A DNA stretch of 64,000 nt from Curtobacterium sp. MCJR17_055 (GCF_003224335.1 NZ_QKLF01000004.1:1-64000); one strand, 5' to 3'. Shown: positions 25,894 through 35,074, numbered from the stretch's first letter. Numbers and translations are program-made. Notes: generated from the sequence alone by a model not told the origin.

Positions 25894-26280
25894 ATGAGCT
25901 GCCGCCTGAGCGAACTGGTCCTCAACTGCGACGACCCCGAGGCGCTGTCGTGCTTCTGGTGCGCCGTCCTCGGCTACGTCGAACTCGGCGCGGACGAGGA
26001 CGGCATCGAGATCGGCCCGGCGTCCGGCTTCGGCGGTGCTGCGCCCACGATCATCCTCTCCCGCGTGCCGCACGCGAAGACCCAGCCGCTGCGCCTGCAC
26101 CTCGACGTCAACCCGGTCGACCGCGACCAGGACGCGGAACTCGAGCGGCTCCTCGCACTCGGTGCCCGTCCGGCGGACGTCGGGCAGACCGGCGACGAGT
26201 CGTGGCACGTGCTGCAGGACCCCGAGGGCAACGAGTTCTGCCTGTTGCGCACGCGGCTCGCTCCGCTCGCCTCCGCCTGA
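25894..26280 (+). CDS. VOC-family (glyoxalase/bleomycin-resistance-like) protein
   Basis: A 128-residue vicinal-oxygen-chelate fold: LSELVLNCDDPEALSCFWCAVLG at the N-terminus and WHVLQDPEGNEFCLLR near the end, the typical DPEGNEFC strand of the actinobacterial glyoxalase-like (DUF4857-type) group. Substrate unknown. It has its own leaderless promoter and ends 8 nt before a strong terminator. Confidence 0.88.
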   Translation: MSCRLSELVLNCDDPEALSCFWCAVLGYVELGADEDGIEIGPASGFGGAAPTIILSRVPHAKTQPLRLHLDVNPVDRDQDAELERLLALGARPADVGQTGDESWHVLQDPEGNEFCLLRTRLAPLASA

Positions 26281-26288
26281 GACCACCC

Positions 26289-26342
26289 CACGACGGACGG
26301 GAGGCTCCCCACCGACTGGTGGGGAGCCTCCCGTCCGTCGTG
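26289..26342. terminator. Bidirectional terminator, perfect 25-bp stem, GACGGGAGGC family
   Basis: 26289-26313 pairs perfectly with 26318-26342 around a GACT tetraloop. The arm contains CGACGGACGGGAGGC. It separates the VOC gene from the convergent sugar-permease gene and is the most perfect member of this hairpin family. Confidence 0.9.
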
Positions 26343-26368
26343 CGGTCCGGACCACGGTCCGGGCCGGC

Positions 26369-27283
26369 TCAGCCCTTCAGGCCGGAGCCCGTGACGCCCT
26401 CCACGATCTGCCGCTGGAAGACCAGGTAGAGGATGATGAGCGGCAGCGCCGCGAGGAGCGCGCCCGCCTGGATGTCGGCGTACCGCTGGCCGAAGCTGCC
26501 CTGGACCGTGGCGAGCCCGACCGGGATCGTCATGAGGTCCGGGTTCGACAGCACGAACAGGGGCAGCAGCAGGTTGTTCCACACCCCGACGAAGGTCAGG
26601 ATCGTCACCGCGGCTATCACCGGACGCGACAGCGGCAGGATGACCGACCAGTAGACCTTCCAGATGCCGGCACCGTCGATGCGTGCCGCCTCCTCGAGCT
26701 CCTTCGGGATGCCGTCGAAGAACTGCTTGAAGATGAACACCGCGATCACCGCCGGGACCTGCGGGAAGATCACCGACCAGTAGGTGTTCAGCAGGCCGAC
26801 CGCGTTGAGCTCCTGGAAGATCGGGATGATCAGGACCTGCGTCGGGATCATGATGCCCAGGATGATGAGCAGGAACGCCACGTTGCGGCCGCGGAACACG
26901 AGCCGGGACAGCGCGAAGGCCGCCATCGAGGCGAACAGCACCGTGAGCACCGCGGTGATGACGCTCGTGATGCCGCTTGCGAGGTACCAGTTCCAGATGT
27001 CGCCCGACTGGAACAGGGACGAGTACGAGTGCACCGTCGGGTTCCAGTCCGACAGGATCTTGCCGGCGCCGAGCGCGGCCACCCCGTTGTCGGAGAGGGA
27101 CGTCTTCAGCGCGAACAGGCTCGGGATGAGCCAGATGATCGCGAAGACCGTCAGGACGACGCCGGAGGCGATGGTGAAGCCCCTGCCGGAGACACCGATC
27201 TTGGCGGCGCTCGTCGGGGCGGCCGAGGAGACACCGGTACGGAGCTTGGCACGGCCGGTGGTGATGCTCTCGGTGGTGGTCAT
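26369..27283 (-). CDS. Carbohydrate ABC transporter permease (MalG type)
   Basis: A 304-residue permease with six transmembrane segments and the EAA loop ELEEAARIDGAGIWKVYWSV that contacts the ATPase. It is the third gene of a binding protein-MalF-MalG operon opposite an arabinofuranosidase, so arabino-oligosaccharides are the probable cargo. The ATG at 27283 starts 1 nt after the stop of the MalF-type gene. No ATPase is encoded here; a shared MsiK-type ATPase elsewhere is usual in actinobacteria. Confidence 0.92.
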   Translation of the reverse strand: MTTTESITTGRAKLRTGVSSAAPTSAAKIGVSGRGFTIASGVVLTVFAIIWLIPSLFALKTSLSDNGVAALGAGKILSDWNPTVHSYSSLFQSGDIWNWYLASGITSVITAVLTVLFASMAAFALSRLVFRGRNVAFLLIILGIMIPTQVLIIPIFQELNAVGLLNTYWSVIFPQVPAVIAVFIFKQFFDGIPKELEEAARIDGAGIWKVYWSVILPLSRPVIAAVTILTFVGVWNNLLLPLFVLSNPDLMTIPVGLATVQGSFGQRYADIQAGALLAALPLIILYLVFQRQIVEGVTGSGLKG

Positions 27284-27284
27284 C

Positions 27285-28250
27285 TCAGGCCCCGATCTCA
27301 CGCTTGGCGGCAGCGCGCTCGACGAGCTGCCGGATGACCGCGATCGCGACGATCACGATGAACAGGAGGACGGACGCCGCGGACGCCGCGCCGAGTCGGT
27401 TGTCGGTGAAGCCGACGCCGGTGATGAGCTGCAGCGAGACCTGGGTCGAGATGCCCGGGCCGCCGTTCGTCATCAGGTAGACCTGGTCGAAGATCTTCAG
27501 GGACGCGATGATCTGCAGCAGGATGACGAGCGTCGTGGTGCGGCCGAGCAGCGGCAGCGTGATCGACTTGATCTGCTGCCAGTTCGAGGCACCGTCGACC
27601 GCGGCCGCTTCGTACAGCTCACGCGGGATCTCCTGCAGGCCGGCCAGGTACAGCACGAAGTTGAAGCCCAGCGTCCACCAGACGGTCGCGATCGCGACGC
27701 CGATCATCGCCGTGTTCGGGCTGGAGAGCATGCCCGAGCCCGGGGTCATGCCGAGCGCGGTCTGCAGGCTCGCCCACAGGCCGGTGCTCGGCGTGAAGAT
27801 GAACACCCAGATGAGGGAGATCGTCGCCGAGGGCAGGATGAACGGCAGGAAGAACGCCAGGCGGAAGAACCACTGCCCCTTGTTCATCCGGTTCGTCAGC
27901 ACGGCGAAGACGAACGCCAGGATCACCAGCGGCGGCGTCGTGTACAGGGTGAACTGCAGCGTGTGCCAGAGCGACGACCAGAAGTCGCTCCGCCCGAGCA
28001 TCTCGGCGTAGTTCGCGAACCCCGCGAAGCTGCCGAGCCCGGTGCGCACGGTCGAGGTGTTGAAGAAGCTCGTGACGATCATCCAGATCGTCGGGCCGAG
28101 CAGGAAGGCCACGTAGAACAGGCCGAAGGGGGCGAGGAACAGCCACCCGCTGCGGCCCTGGCCGCTGGTGATGCTGGTCCGGTAGGAGCGGAGCCGCCGT
28201 GGTGCAGTGGCCGCATCCGTGGGGCGGTCGAGGACTGGTGCTGTGGTCAC
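27285..28250 (-). CDS. Carbohydrate ABC transporter permease (MalF type)
   Basis: A 321-residue permease with six main transmembrane segments after a basic leader, and the EAA loop ELYEAAAVDGASNWQQIKSI. The GTG at 28250 is the only sensible start, since an ATG just upstream is out of frame. It couples tightly to the MalG-type gene after it and follows the binding-protein gene by 45 nt. Confidence 0.92.
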   Translation of the reverse strand: MTTAPVLDRPTDAATAPRRLRSYRTSITSGQGRSGWLFLAPFGLFYVAFLLGPTIWMIVTSFFNTSTVRTGLGSFAGFANYAEMLGRSDFWSSLWHTLQFTLYTTPPLVILAFVFAVLTNRMNKGQWFFRLAFFLPFILPSATISLIWVFIFTPSTGLWASLQTALGMTPGSGMLSSPNTAMIGVAIATVWWTLGFNFVLYLAGLQEIPRELYEAAAVDGASNWQQIKSITLPLLGRTTTLVILLQIIASLKIFDQVYLMTNGGPGISTQVSLQLITGVGFTDNRLGAASAASVLLFIVIVAIAVIRQLVERAAAKREIGA

Positions 28251-28295
28251 GTCATCGTGCCTTTCGCGGGGTGTTCACGGTGTTCGCGCGCCTGG

Positions 28296-29657
28296 TCACA
28301 GGGGGCTCGGGGTGTTGAGGTAGGTCGCCAGCTGGCTCTTGATGGCGCGGAGTGCCTGGGCCGGGCTCGAGCTGCCCTGCTGCACGAGCGCGAGCTGGGC
28401 GCCGACGGTGCCCTCGAAGGTCGACCCGGACCCGCCGTACCAGGCGGCGTCGTCGAAGACCGCCGTCTCGGCCGCGGCGGCGTAGTTCGACTGCGGGGTG
28501 AGCTCCTTGTACGCGGTGCTGTCGAAGGTCGGCATGTACGCGGGGACGTGGCCGCCCTCGGCCCAGGTCAGGCTCTGCTCGAGCATCTGCTTGATGAAGA
28601 GCATGTGCTGCTTGCGCTGCTCGGGCGTGCGGTCCTTCTTCGGCAGGATGAAGGTGTGCGCGTCGGCCTGCGTGGCGGGCTTGTCGTACAGCTGCGGGAT
28701 CGGCGCCATGCCGAACTCGAGCCCCTTGATCGACTGGGCGGTGCTGATCTCCCACTCGCCCTGCATGAAGAAGCCGGCCTTGCCGTCGAACATGAGCGAC
28801 TGCGCGGTGGCGTAGTCGAGGGCCTTGTTGAGCCACCCTTCCTTCACCCACTTCTGGGTGCGGCTCGTGACCTCGTTGTAGGCGTCCTCGTTGACGGTGA
28901 GCTTCGCGCCGCCGTCGCTGATGAACGGCGTCGCGCCCTCGATCTGGTTGTACATCGTCCAGAAGAAGCGCCACGGGGTCGCGGTCTCGGGCACGACGTT
29001 CGCGACGTTCAGCGCGTTGCCGCCGGTGACCTTCGACACCGCGGCGAGGGCACGCTCGAAGTTCTCCATCCCGTCCAGGTTCGTGAGCTGGTCGTCGCTG
29101 TCGAGCAGACCGGCCTTGCGGCAGACGTCGACGTTGTAGAACAGCACGAACGGGTGCGTGTCGAGCGGGATCGCGATGTTGTTGCCGTCGGTCTTCTGCG
29201 CCGTCCAGGCCTTCTGGTTGAAGTCGCTCGCCTTGAGGCCCACGCTCGCCAGGTCGTCGGCCGTGATCGGGTCGAGCAGGTCGCCGTCCCAGAGCGGCTT
29301 CGCGCGGGTCAGGTGCGCGATCGCGACGTCCGGCGGCTTGTTCCCGACGGTCGCCAGTGTCACCTTCGAGTAGTACGGGTTGCCCCACGCGAACGTCGTC
29401 GCCTGCAGGGCGGAGGAGCCGCCGTGCTGCTTCGCGTACCCGTCCTCCATGGTCTTCATGCGGACGCCGTCACCGCCACCGAACAGGTTCCAGAAGACGA
29501 GCGTCTCGGGGGCGAGCGGGGTTCCGGCGAGCCCGGCGGAGAGGGGGCTCGCGCAGGCGGCCAGCGGCAGCACGGTGGCCGCCGCGGCTCCGGCGGCGAG
29601 CAGGCTCCTGCGGGTGAACGCGGACCCGCGGGGTGGCGGGACGGGACGGTTCGGCAT
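28296..29657 (-). CDS. Carbohydrate ABC transporter substrate-binding lipoprotein
   Basis: A 453-residue family-1 solute-binding protein. The leader has a twin-arginine (FTRRSLLAAG, Arg16-17) and a lipobox LAAC (Cys35), suggesting Tat export and lipid anchoring. The mature part has the two-lobed fold with QGEWEISTAQSIKGLEFG in the hinge. It delivers sugars to the permeases that follow. Start at 29657 was chosen over an ATG 39 nt upstream because the signal peptide begins here. Its promoter carries the GTGAGCGCTCAC operator. Confidence 0.9.
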   Translation of the reverse strand: MPNRPVPPPRGSAFTRRSLLAAGAAAATVLPLAACASPLSAGLAGTPLAPETLVFWNLFGGGDGVRMKTMEDGYAKQHGGSSALQATTFAWGNPYYSKVTLATVGNKPPDVAIAHLTRAKPLWDGDLLDPITADDLASVGLKASDFNQKAWTAQKTDGNNIAIPLDTHPFVLFYNVDVCRKAGLLDSDDQLTNLDGMENFERALAAVSKVTGGNALNVANVVPETATPWRFFWTMYNQIEGATPFISDGGAKLTVNEDAYNEVTSRTQKWVKEGWLNKALDYATAQSLMFDGKAGFFMQGEWEISTAQSIKGLEFGMAPIPQLYDKPATQADAHTFILPKKDRTPEQRKQHMLFIKQMLEQSLTWAEGGHVPAYMPTFDSTAYKELTPQSNYAAAAETAVFDDAAWYGGSGSTFEGTVGAQLALVQQGSSSPAQALRAIKSQLATYLNTPSPL

Positions 29658-29738
29658 GGCATCACTCCATCGGGACGGGCCGAAGCGGGACGTCATCCAG
29701 GGGAGGAGTGCTGTCCCGTTCTCGGGGCGTCGGTGCCC

Positions 29739-29755
29739 CGTGAGCGCTCACGTTA
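29739..29755 (-). promoter_or_regulatory. LacI operator O1 and -10 of the oligosaccharide ABC operon
   Basis: CGTGAGCGCTCACG (29739-29752) is a perfect 14-bp palindrome. It overlaps a minus-strand -10, TAACGT (29755-29750), of the binding-protein operon. The same core appears at 29821, 48493, 49701 and 49723. Confidence 0.85.
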
Positions 29756-29805
29756 GCGCCGCGCCGTCGGGCGCGCCAGCCCTTCCGTCCCGTGTCGACA
29801 CCCGA

Positions 29806-29832
29806 TAGCGTTTCCCTCAGGTGAGCGCTCAC
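29806..29832 (+). promoter_or_regulatory. -10 box and LacI operator O2 of the arabinofuranosidase gene
   Basis: TAGCGT (29806-29811) is a likely -10 and GTGAGCGCTCAC (29821-29832) is centred around +9, where a LacI dimer blocks initiation. O1 and O2 are 82 bp apart, about eight helical turns, compatible with looping. Confidence 0.8.
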
Positions 29833-29891
29833 TTCCGTGACGCCGCGGAACACAACTGCTCGACGCACAGCCTGATCGAAGGAGATCATCC

Positions 29892-31394
29892 ATGCCCCGC
29901 ACACACCTCGTCCTCGACTCCGCGTTCACGGTGGGCCCGGTGCGGCGCCGACTGTTCGGCGGGTTCGTCGAGCACCTCGGGCGGCACGTCTACGACGGCA
30001 TCCACGAGCCCGCGCACGAGTCGGCCGACGAGCACGGCTTCCGGAAGGACGTCATCGAGCTGGTCAAGGAGCTCGGCGTCACGACCATCCGCTACCCCGG
30101 CGGCAACTTCGTCTCTGGCTACAAGTGGGAGGACGGCGTCGGCCCCGTCGACCAGCGTCCCCGCCGGCTCGACCTGGCCTGGCACTCGACCGAGACGAAC
30201 GAGGTCGGCCTGCACGAGTTCCAGCAGTGGCTCGACTCGGTCGGCTCCGAGCTGATGCTCGCCGTGAACCTCGGCACCCGCGGCACCGCCGAGGCGATCG
30301 AACTCCTCGAGTACGCGAACATCCCCGGCGGGACGGCCCTGTCCGAGCAGCGCCGGGCGAACGGCAAGGACGAGCCGTTCGGCATCACGATGTGGTGCCT
30401 CGGCAACGAGATGGACGGACCGTGGCAGCTCGGCCACAAGAACGCCGAGGACTACGGCAAGCTCGCGGCGATGACCGCCAAGGCCATGCGGCAGATCCAG
30501 CCCGGTCTGGAACTGGTGGCGTGCGGGTCGTCGGGCGCGTCGATGCCCACGTTCGGCGAGTGGGAGCGCACCGTCCTCGAGCACGCGTACGAGGACGTCG
30601 ACTACATCTCGGCGCACGCGTACTACGAGGAGGACGACGACCTCACCTCGTTCCTGGCGTCCGGCGCCAACATGGACCACTTCATCAAGACGGTCACGAC
30701 CGCGGCGGACCACGTGCAGGCGCACAAGAAGTCCGACAAGCGCATCGACATCTCGTTCGACGAGTGGAACGTCTGGTCGATCACGAAGTGGGAGGAGAAG
30801 GCGAAGACCTTCACGCTCGAGGACTGGCCGGTCGCCCCGCGCCTGCTCGAGGACGTCTACACGGTCGCCGACGCCGTCGTGCTCGGCGGGCTGCTCATCT
30901 CGCTCCTCCGCCACGCCGACCGCGTCGCCTCCGCGTCGATCGCCCAGCTCGTGAACGTCATCGGCCCGATCATGACCGAGCCCGGGGGCGAGGCCTGGCG
31001 TCAGACGACGTTCTTCCCGTTCTCGGTGACGTCGCGCCTGGCCCACGGCACGTCGCTGAACGTGGTCGCGTCGGGCGACACGGTCGACGGCGGCAAGCAC
31101 GGCACCGTGCCCGTCGTCGACTCGGCCGCCACCGTCGAGGACGGCCGCGCCGCGGTGTTCCTCGTCAACCGCCACCAGACCGAGAGCACCACGGTGACGA
31201 TCGACCTCGCCGGCCTGTCGGTCGAGGGCGACGTGCACGCCGAGGGCATCTGGGACGACGACCTGCACGCCGTGAACGACCTGACGGACACCGCCCGCGT
31301 CGGCCTGAAGACGAACGAGTCCGTCCGCCGCGAGGGCGACACGATCACGATCGAGCTCCCGCCCGTGTCCTGGACGGCGATCTCGATCGGTTGA
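29892..31394 (+). CDS. abfA: Alpha-L-arabinofuranosidase, GH51
   Basis: A 500-residue GH51 enzyme with TIM barrel and C-terminal beta-sandwich. The acid/base is Glu173 in CLGNEMDG and the nucleophile Glu291 in ISFDEWNVW. IRYPGGNFVSGYKWEDG is a family block. There is no signal peptide, so it acts in the cytoplasm on arabino-oligosaccharides brought in by the divergent ABC importer. Free arabinose then enters the araBDA pathway encoded 20 kb away, which carries the same operator. A purine-rich ribosome-binding site (AAGGAG) precedes the ATG. Confidence 0.95.
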   Translation: MPRTHLVLDSAFTVGPVRRRLFGGFVEHLGRHVYDGIHEPAHESADEHGFRKDVIELVKELGVTTIRYPGGNFVSGYKWEDGVGPVDQRPRRLDLAWHSTETNEVGLHEFQQWLDSVGSELMLAVNLGTRGTAEAIELLEYANIPGGTALSEQRRANGKDEPFGITMWCLGNEMDGPWQLGHKNAEDYGKLAAMTAKAMRQIQPGLELVACGSSGASMPTFGEWERTVLEHAYEDVDYISAHAYYEEDDDLTSFLASGANMDHFIKTVTTAADHVQAHKKSDKRIDISFDEWNVWSITKWEEKAKTFTLEDWPVAPRLLEDVYTVADAVVLGGLLISLLRHADRVASASIAQLVNVIGPIMTEPGGEAWRQTTFFPFSVTSRLAHGTSLNVVASGDTVDGGKHGTVPVVDSAATVEDGRAAVFLVNRHQTESTTVTIDLAGLSVEGDVHAEGIWDDDLHAVNDLTDTARVGLKTNESVRREGDTITIELPPVSWTAISIG

Positions 31395-31440
31395 GCGCCT
31401 CGGTGCACGCTGCGTGCGGCGGGCACCGAGTGAGCAGAGG

Positions 31441-31467
31441 ACGCCGGGTCCCCGCGGGGCCCGGCGT
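31441..31467 (+). terminator. abfA terminator
   Basis: ACGCCGGG-T-CCCC pairs with GGGG-CCCGGCGT around a GC centre, followed by TTCCT. It lies about 45 nt after the abfA stop. Confidence 0.7.
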
Positions 31468-31521
31468 TCCTCGTGTCCGGCGGCCGCGGCGCGGGTGCGG
31501 GTACGGATGCGCCTGCCGGAC

Positions 31522-31620
31522 CCGGCCGCCGAGCCGACAGATGTCCCCAGGTCTTCAGTGCCGGACTGTCGGTTCCGCGCACCGATCGGGCCGGGAGGCA
31601 CGTGGCGGCCCGGTGCCGCG
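31522..31620. repeat. Direct repeat copy A with 37-bp hairpin core
   Basis: The core 31535-31571 begins CGACAGATGTCC and ends GGACTGTCG. Both flanks are also nearly identical to copy B, starting CCGG.CGCCGA and ending with GGGAGGCACGTGGC. Core ends CGACAG/CTGTCG form the outer stem. Confidence 0.85.
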
Positions 31621-31667
31621 CCTCCTGACCGACCCGGCCAGGGCCGGCCTCCGGCCTGTCGGCCGAT

Positions 31668-31767
31668 CCGGTCGCCGAACCGACAGATGTCCGCGGACCT
31701 TCCGCGGCGGACTGTCGGTTCCGCGCACCGGTCGGGTCGGGAGGCACGTGGCAGCCCCGGCGCCGCA
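31668..31767. repeat. Direct repeat copy B with 37-bp hairpin core
   Basis: The core 31681-31717 has the same length as copy A. The outer stem AACCGACAG/CTGTCGGTT encloses an inner CCGCGG-ACCTT-CCGCGG. Offset from copy A is 146 bp. A third, diverged copy of the core lies at 44385-44421. Confidence 0.85.
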
Positions 31768-31782
31768 CGTGCGGCCCGGCGC

Positions 31783-32826
31783 TCAGCGCGCGGGCGGCGC
31801 CGCGGTGCTCGCGCGCTCGACGAGCCGCACCGGCACGAGGTCCGTCGCCGCGGTGGCGGCGCCACCCTCGATCTGCCTGAGCAGGGTGGCGACCGCGCGG
31901 CGCCCGACCTCGTCGAAGGACTGGTGCACGGTGGTGAGCGGCGGCCAGAACGAGTCGGACTCGGGGGAGTCGTCGAACCCCACCACGCTCAGCGTCGACG
32001 GCACTGGACGACCGAGTTCGTGGCAGGCGCGGAGCACCCCGAGCGCGGTCTGGTCGTTCGCCGCGAAGACCGCCGTGATCTCGGGACGTACTGCGATCGA
32101 CACGCCCGCGCGGTAGCCGGAGGAGGTGTTCCAGTCGCCCTCGAACACCGGGGGGACCGTCCGCCCGGCGGCCGTCAACGTCGCCGCCCACGCTGCCTGG
32201 CGCCGTGCGGCCGAGTACGACGACGCCGGCCCGGAGACGTGCCAGACGGTGTCGTGCCCGAGGTCGAGCAGGTGCTGCGTGGCGAGCCGGGCGCCGTCGG
32301 CCTGGTCGGTGTCGATGGCCGGGTGCTCGGTGGTGCCGGTCGAGTCGACGACCACCATGGGCACGCCGTCGGGCAGGGCGACCTCGGCGGTGTCGATGAC
32401 GTGCGACTCGATGATGATGACGACGCCGTCGACCGCCTGTTCGTGCAGGCGGGAGAACGCGCTGCGGACGCCCTCCTCGGTCCGGGAGGCCATCGGCAAC
32501 AGCGTGATCGTGAAGTCCGCGGCGCCCGCGGCGTCGGCGATGGCCTCGAGCGTGCGCATGTTGCCGAACGACGCCAGCGTGAACATGATCACGCCGATGG
32601 TCCGGAAGCGCCCGGAGCGCAGGGCCCGGGCGGCGCGGTTCGGGCGGTACCCGAGCTCGGCCATCGCCTGCTGGACGCGTGTCCGGGTCTCGGGGCTGAC
32701 GTTGTCGAAGCCGCGGGCCACGCGGGACACGGTCTGCATGGAGACCCCGGCGGCCTCGGCCACGGCGGAGAGCGACGGCGCCCGACGGGGGGAGGCCGCC
32801 GGGTCGGTGGTGGTCGAGATGGTCAC
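31783..32826 (-). CDS. LacI-family regulator of the beta-galactosidase island
   Basis: A 347-residue LacI-type repressor. The helix-turn-helix is at 19-38 (LSAVAEAAGVSMQTVSRVAR), followed by the hinge NRAARALRSGR and a periplasmic-binding-protein-like sugar domain with VVGFDDSPESD. The GTG at 32826 has a purine-rich AAGGGGG just upstream. It is divergent from the GH35 import operon and next to a perfect ATGTTGACGTCAACAT palindrome, so it most likely represses that operon and itself, with a galactoside as inducer. Confidence 0.92.
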   Translation of the reverse strand: MTISTTTDPAASPRRAPSLSAVAEAAGVSMQTVSRVARGFDNVSPETRTRVQQAMAELGYRPNRAARALRSGRFRTIGVIMFTLASFGNMRTLEAIADAAGAADFTITLLPMASRTEEGVRSAFSRLHEQAVDGVVIIIESHVIDTAEVALPDGVPMVVVDSTGTTEHPAIDTDQADGARLATQHLLDLGHDTVWHVSGPASSYSAARRQAAWAATLTAAGRTVPPVFEGDWNTSSGYRAGVSIAVRPEITAVFAANDQTALGVLRACHELGRPVPSTLSVVGFDDSPESDSFWPPLTTVHQSFDEVGRRAVATLLRQIEGGAATAATDLVPVRLVERASTAAPPAR

Positions 32827-32892
32827 GCGCCCCCTTCGTGCGGACGGCCGAGGTCGGCGTCCGTGCGCGACCGGTGCTGCGAACGCTAGTGC

Positions 32893-32944
32893 ATGTTGAC
32901 GTTGCCATGCTATCGTCGCCCCGTTCGATGTTGACGTCAACATC
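32893..32944. promoter_or_regulatory. LacI operators of the beta-galactosidase island
   Basis: GATGTTGACGTCAACATC (32927-32944) is a perfect 18-bp palindrome. ATGTTGACGTTGCCAT (32893-32908) is a partial second site. Both lie between the divergent regulator and permease genes. The sequence differs entirely from the GTGAGCGCTCAC operators, so this is a separate regulon. Confidence 0.85.
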
Positions 32945-33031
32945 GGTCGGTCCGGCCAGCACGGAGTCGTGCTCTCCACCGGACGACCGACCGGCACATC
33001 AACGGCTCGCAGGACACGACGAAGGAGTCAC

Positions 33032-33982
33032 ATGAGCACGCTCACCGCGCGGAGCCCCGAGGCCGCGCCGCGACGGGGCGAGGGCACTGCTCCCGCCCCG
33101 CGACGCCGTGGGAAGGCCCGGGGCCGCATGACCGGCTGGCTCTTCGTCGGCCCGTTCGTCGCCGTCCTCGTCCTCATGCTCATCGTCCCGATCGGGTACG
33201 CGCTCTGGCTCAGCCTGTTCCGCGACCAGCTCATCGGCGGCAACCAGTTCGTGTGGTTCGCCAACTACGTCCAGCTCTTCCAGGACGCCAAGTTCTGGTC
33301 CGGCTTCGGCCGGGTCGCGGCCTTCCTCGTCGTGCAGGTGCCGATCATGCTCGGCCTCGCCCTCGTCGCCGCCCTCGCGCTCGACAGTGCGCGGCTCTGG
33401 GGCACCGGGTTCTTCCGCATCGCGGTGTTCCTGCCCTACGCGGTCCCGGGCGTCGTCGCGGCGCTCATCTGGGGCTTCATCTACGGCAACCAGTTCGGCC
33501 TCACCGGTGCGGCGAACGACGCGATCGGCATCGACCTGCTCCAGCCGTTCAGCCCGACCTGGGTCCTCACGTCGATCGGCAACGTCGTCACGTGGGAGTT
33601 CCTCGGCTACAACATGCTGATCTTCTACGCGGCCCTCCGCACCGTCCCCGGCGAGCTGTACGAGGCCGCCGAACTCGACGGCGCGGGCCCGATGCGCACG
33701 GTCTTCTCGATCAAGCTCCCGGCCCTGCGCGGCCCGATGGTCATCGCCACGATCTTCTCGATCATCGGCAGCTTCCAGCTCTTCAACGAGCCGAACCTGC
33801 TCAAGACGCTCGCCCCGAACGTCATCGGCAGCGCCTTCACCCCGAACATGTACGCCTACTCGCTGTCCTTCAGCGGGCAGCAGTTCAACTACTCCGCCAC
33901 CGTCGCGATCGTCATGGGCGTCATCACCGCCGTCATCGCCTACGTCGTGCAGGTCCGCGGCACCCGACAGGAGAACCGATGA
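33032..33982 (+). CDS. Carbohydrate ABC transporter permease (MalF type)
   Basis: A 316-residue permease with six transmembrane segments and the EAA loop ELYEAAELDGAGPMRTVFSI. It is the first gene of a plus-strand operon ending in a GH35 beta-galactosidase, so galacto-oligosaccharides are the probable cargo. GAAGGAG lies 5 nt before the ATG. Overlaps the next gene by ATGA. Confidence 0.93.
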   Translation: MSTLTARSPEAAPRRGEGTAPAPRRRGKARGRMTGWLFVGPFVAVLVLMLIVPIGYALWLSLFRDQLIGGNQFVWFANYVQLFQDAKFWSGFGRVAAFLVVQVPIMLGLALVAALALDSARLWGTGFFRIAVFLPYAVPGVVAALIWGFIYGNQFGLTGAANDAIGIDLLQPFSPTWVLTSIGNVVTWEFLGYNMLIFYAALRTVPGELYEAAELDGAGPMRTVFSIKLPALRGPMVIATIFSIIGSFQLFNEPNLLKTLAPNVIGSAFTPNMYAYSLSFSGQQFNYSATVAIVMGVITAVIAYVVQVRGTRQENR

Positions 33983-34941
33983 GCACCCTGCAGGGTCCCG
34001 CACCCCTCACCGTCACCGAGGCGACCACGACGCAGCGCGACCCGCGTGAGCGACGCACCCGAGCCTCCCGGAAGGCGGCGCAGCCCGTCGACGGACGCAA
34101 GGTGAAGCGCTCCGGCCTGCTCACCGCGGTCATGGTCGTCTTCGTCGTGTACTCGTTCGCGCCGCTGTTCTACCTGCTCGTCAACAGCACGAAGACGCAG
34201 GCGTCGCTGCTGTCGACGTTCGGCCTGTGGTTCGGCGGGGAGTTCCACCTCTGGCAGAACATCGTCGACACCCTCACCTACAACGACGGCATCTTCGTGC
34301 AGTGGCTCGGCAACACGCTGCTCTACGTGGTCGTCGGGGCCGGTGGAGCGACGCTGCTCGCGACCGTCGCCGGGTACGGCATGGCGAAGTTCCAGTTCCC
34401 GGGTCGTCGCGCCGTTTTCGCGATCGTCCTCGGCGCGATCGCCGTCCCGGGCACCGCACTCGCCGTCCCGACGTTCCTGCTCTTCTCGCAGGTCGGCCTG
34501 ACGAACACCCCCTGGGCGATCATCCTGCCGTCGCTCATCAGCCCGTTCGGCATGTACCTGATCTGGACCTACGCGGTCGAGGCGATCCCCACCGAACTCA
34601 TCGAGGCCGCCCGCATGGACGGAGCGGGGGAGTTCCGGATCTTCTTCACGATCGCGCTGAAGCTCCTCGCTCCCGGTGTCGTGACGGTCCTGCTCTTCGC
34701 GGTCGTCGCGACGTGGAACAACTACTTCCTGCCGCTCATCATGCTGAGCGACCCGAAGTGGTACCCGCTGACCGTCGGCCTGAACCAGTGGAACGCGCAG
34801 GCCACCGGGTCCGGCGCGGAGCCGATCTACAACCTCGTCGTCACCGGTTCGCTCCTCACGATCATCCCGATCGTGGTCGCGTTCCTCTTCCTCCAGCGCT
34901 TCTGGCAGTCCGGTCTCGCGGCCGGGTCCGTCAAGGCCTGA
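33979..34941 (+). CDS. Carbohydrate ABC transporter permease (MalG type)
   Basis: A 320-residue permease with a basic cytoplasmic leader, six transmembrane segments and the EAA loop ELIEAARMDGAGEFRIFFTI. It partners the MalF-type subunit before it; translation is coupled through ATGA. As in the other sugar importer here, no ATPase gene is nearby. Confidence 0.93.
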   Translation: MSTLQGPAPLTVTEATTTQRDPRERRTRASRKAAQPVDGRKVKRSGLLTAVMVVFVVYSFAPLFYLLVNSTKTQASLLSTFGLWFGGEFHLWQNIVDTLTYNDGIFVQWLGNTLLYVVVGAGGATLLATVAGYGMAKFQFPGRRAVFAIVLGAIAVPGTALAVPTFLLFSQVGLTNTPWAIILPSLISPFGMYLIWTYAVEAIPTELIEAARMDGAGEFRIFFTIALKLLAPGVVTVLLFAVVATWNNYFLPLIMLSDPKWYPLTVGLNQWNAQATGSGAEPIYNLVVTGSLLTIIPIVVAFLFLQRFWQSGLAAGSVKA

Positions 34942-34967
34942 CCCGCCACCCGTCCCCGGTCCGCACA

Positions 34968-34989
34968 CCGGGCCGGCCGGGAGGCCCGG
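34968..34989 (+). terminator. Intra-operon hairpin before the binding-protein gene
   Basis: CCGGGCC (34968-34974) and GGCCCGG (34983-34989) flank GGCCGGGA. It lies in the 133-nt gap between permease and binding-protein genes and may act as attenuator or as an mRNA stability element giving differential expression. GGGAGGC within it recalls the dispersed terminator family. Confidence 0.5.
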
Positions 34990-35074
34990 CACGAGTCCGC
35001 CACGGACCGCGCCGCACCCCGCACCACCCCCGCATTCCGCAGCAGTTCTCCACAACGAAGTGAAAGGCACCACC

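Larger units (their letters stand above)
31395..31782. other. Intergenic region with terminator and duplicated hairpin repeats
   Basis: This 388-bp stretch between convergent abfA and the lacI-like gene has no credible gene. It contains a terminator (31441-31467) and two roughly 100-bp direct repeats (31522-31620 and 31668-31767), each with a 37-bp hairpin core. These are listed separately. Confidence 0.7.

Noticed and set aside
31522-31767. Insertion-sequence ends or att sites
   Set aside because: The repeats are direct and in the same orientation, enclose only about 47 bp without a gene, and no transposase or integrase lies nearby.
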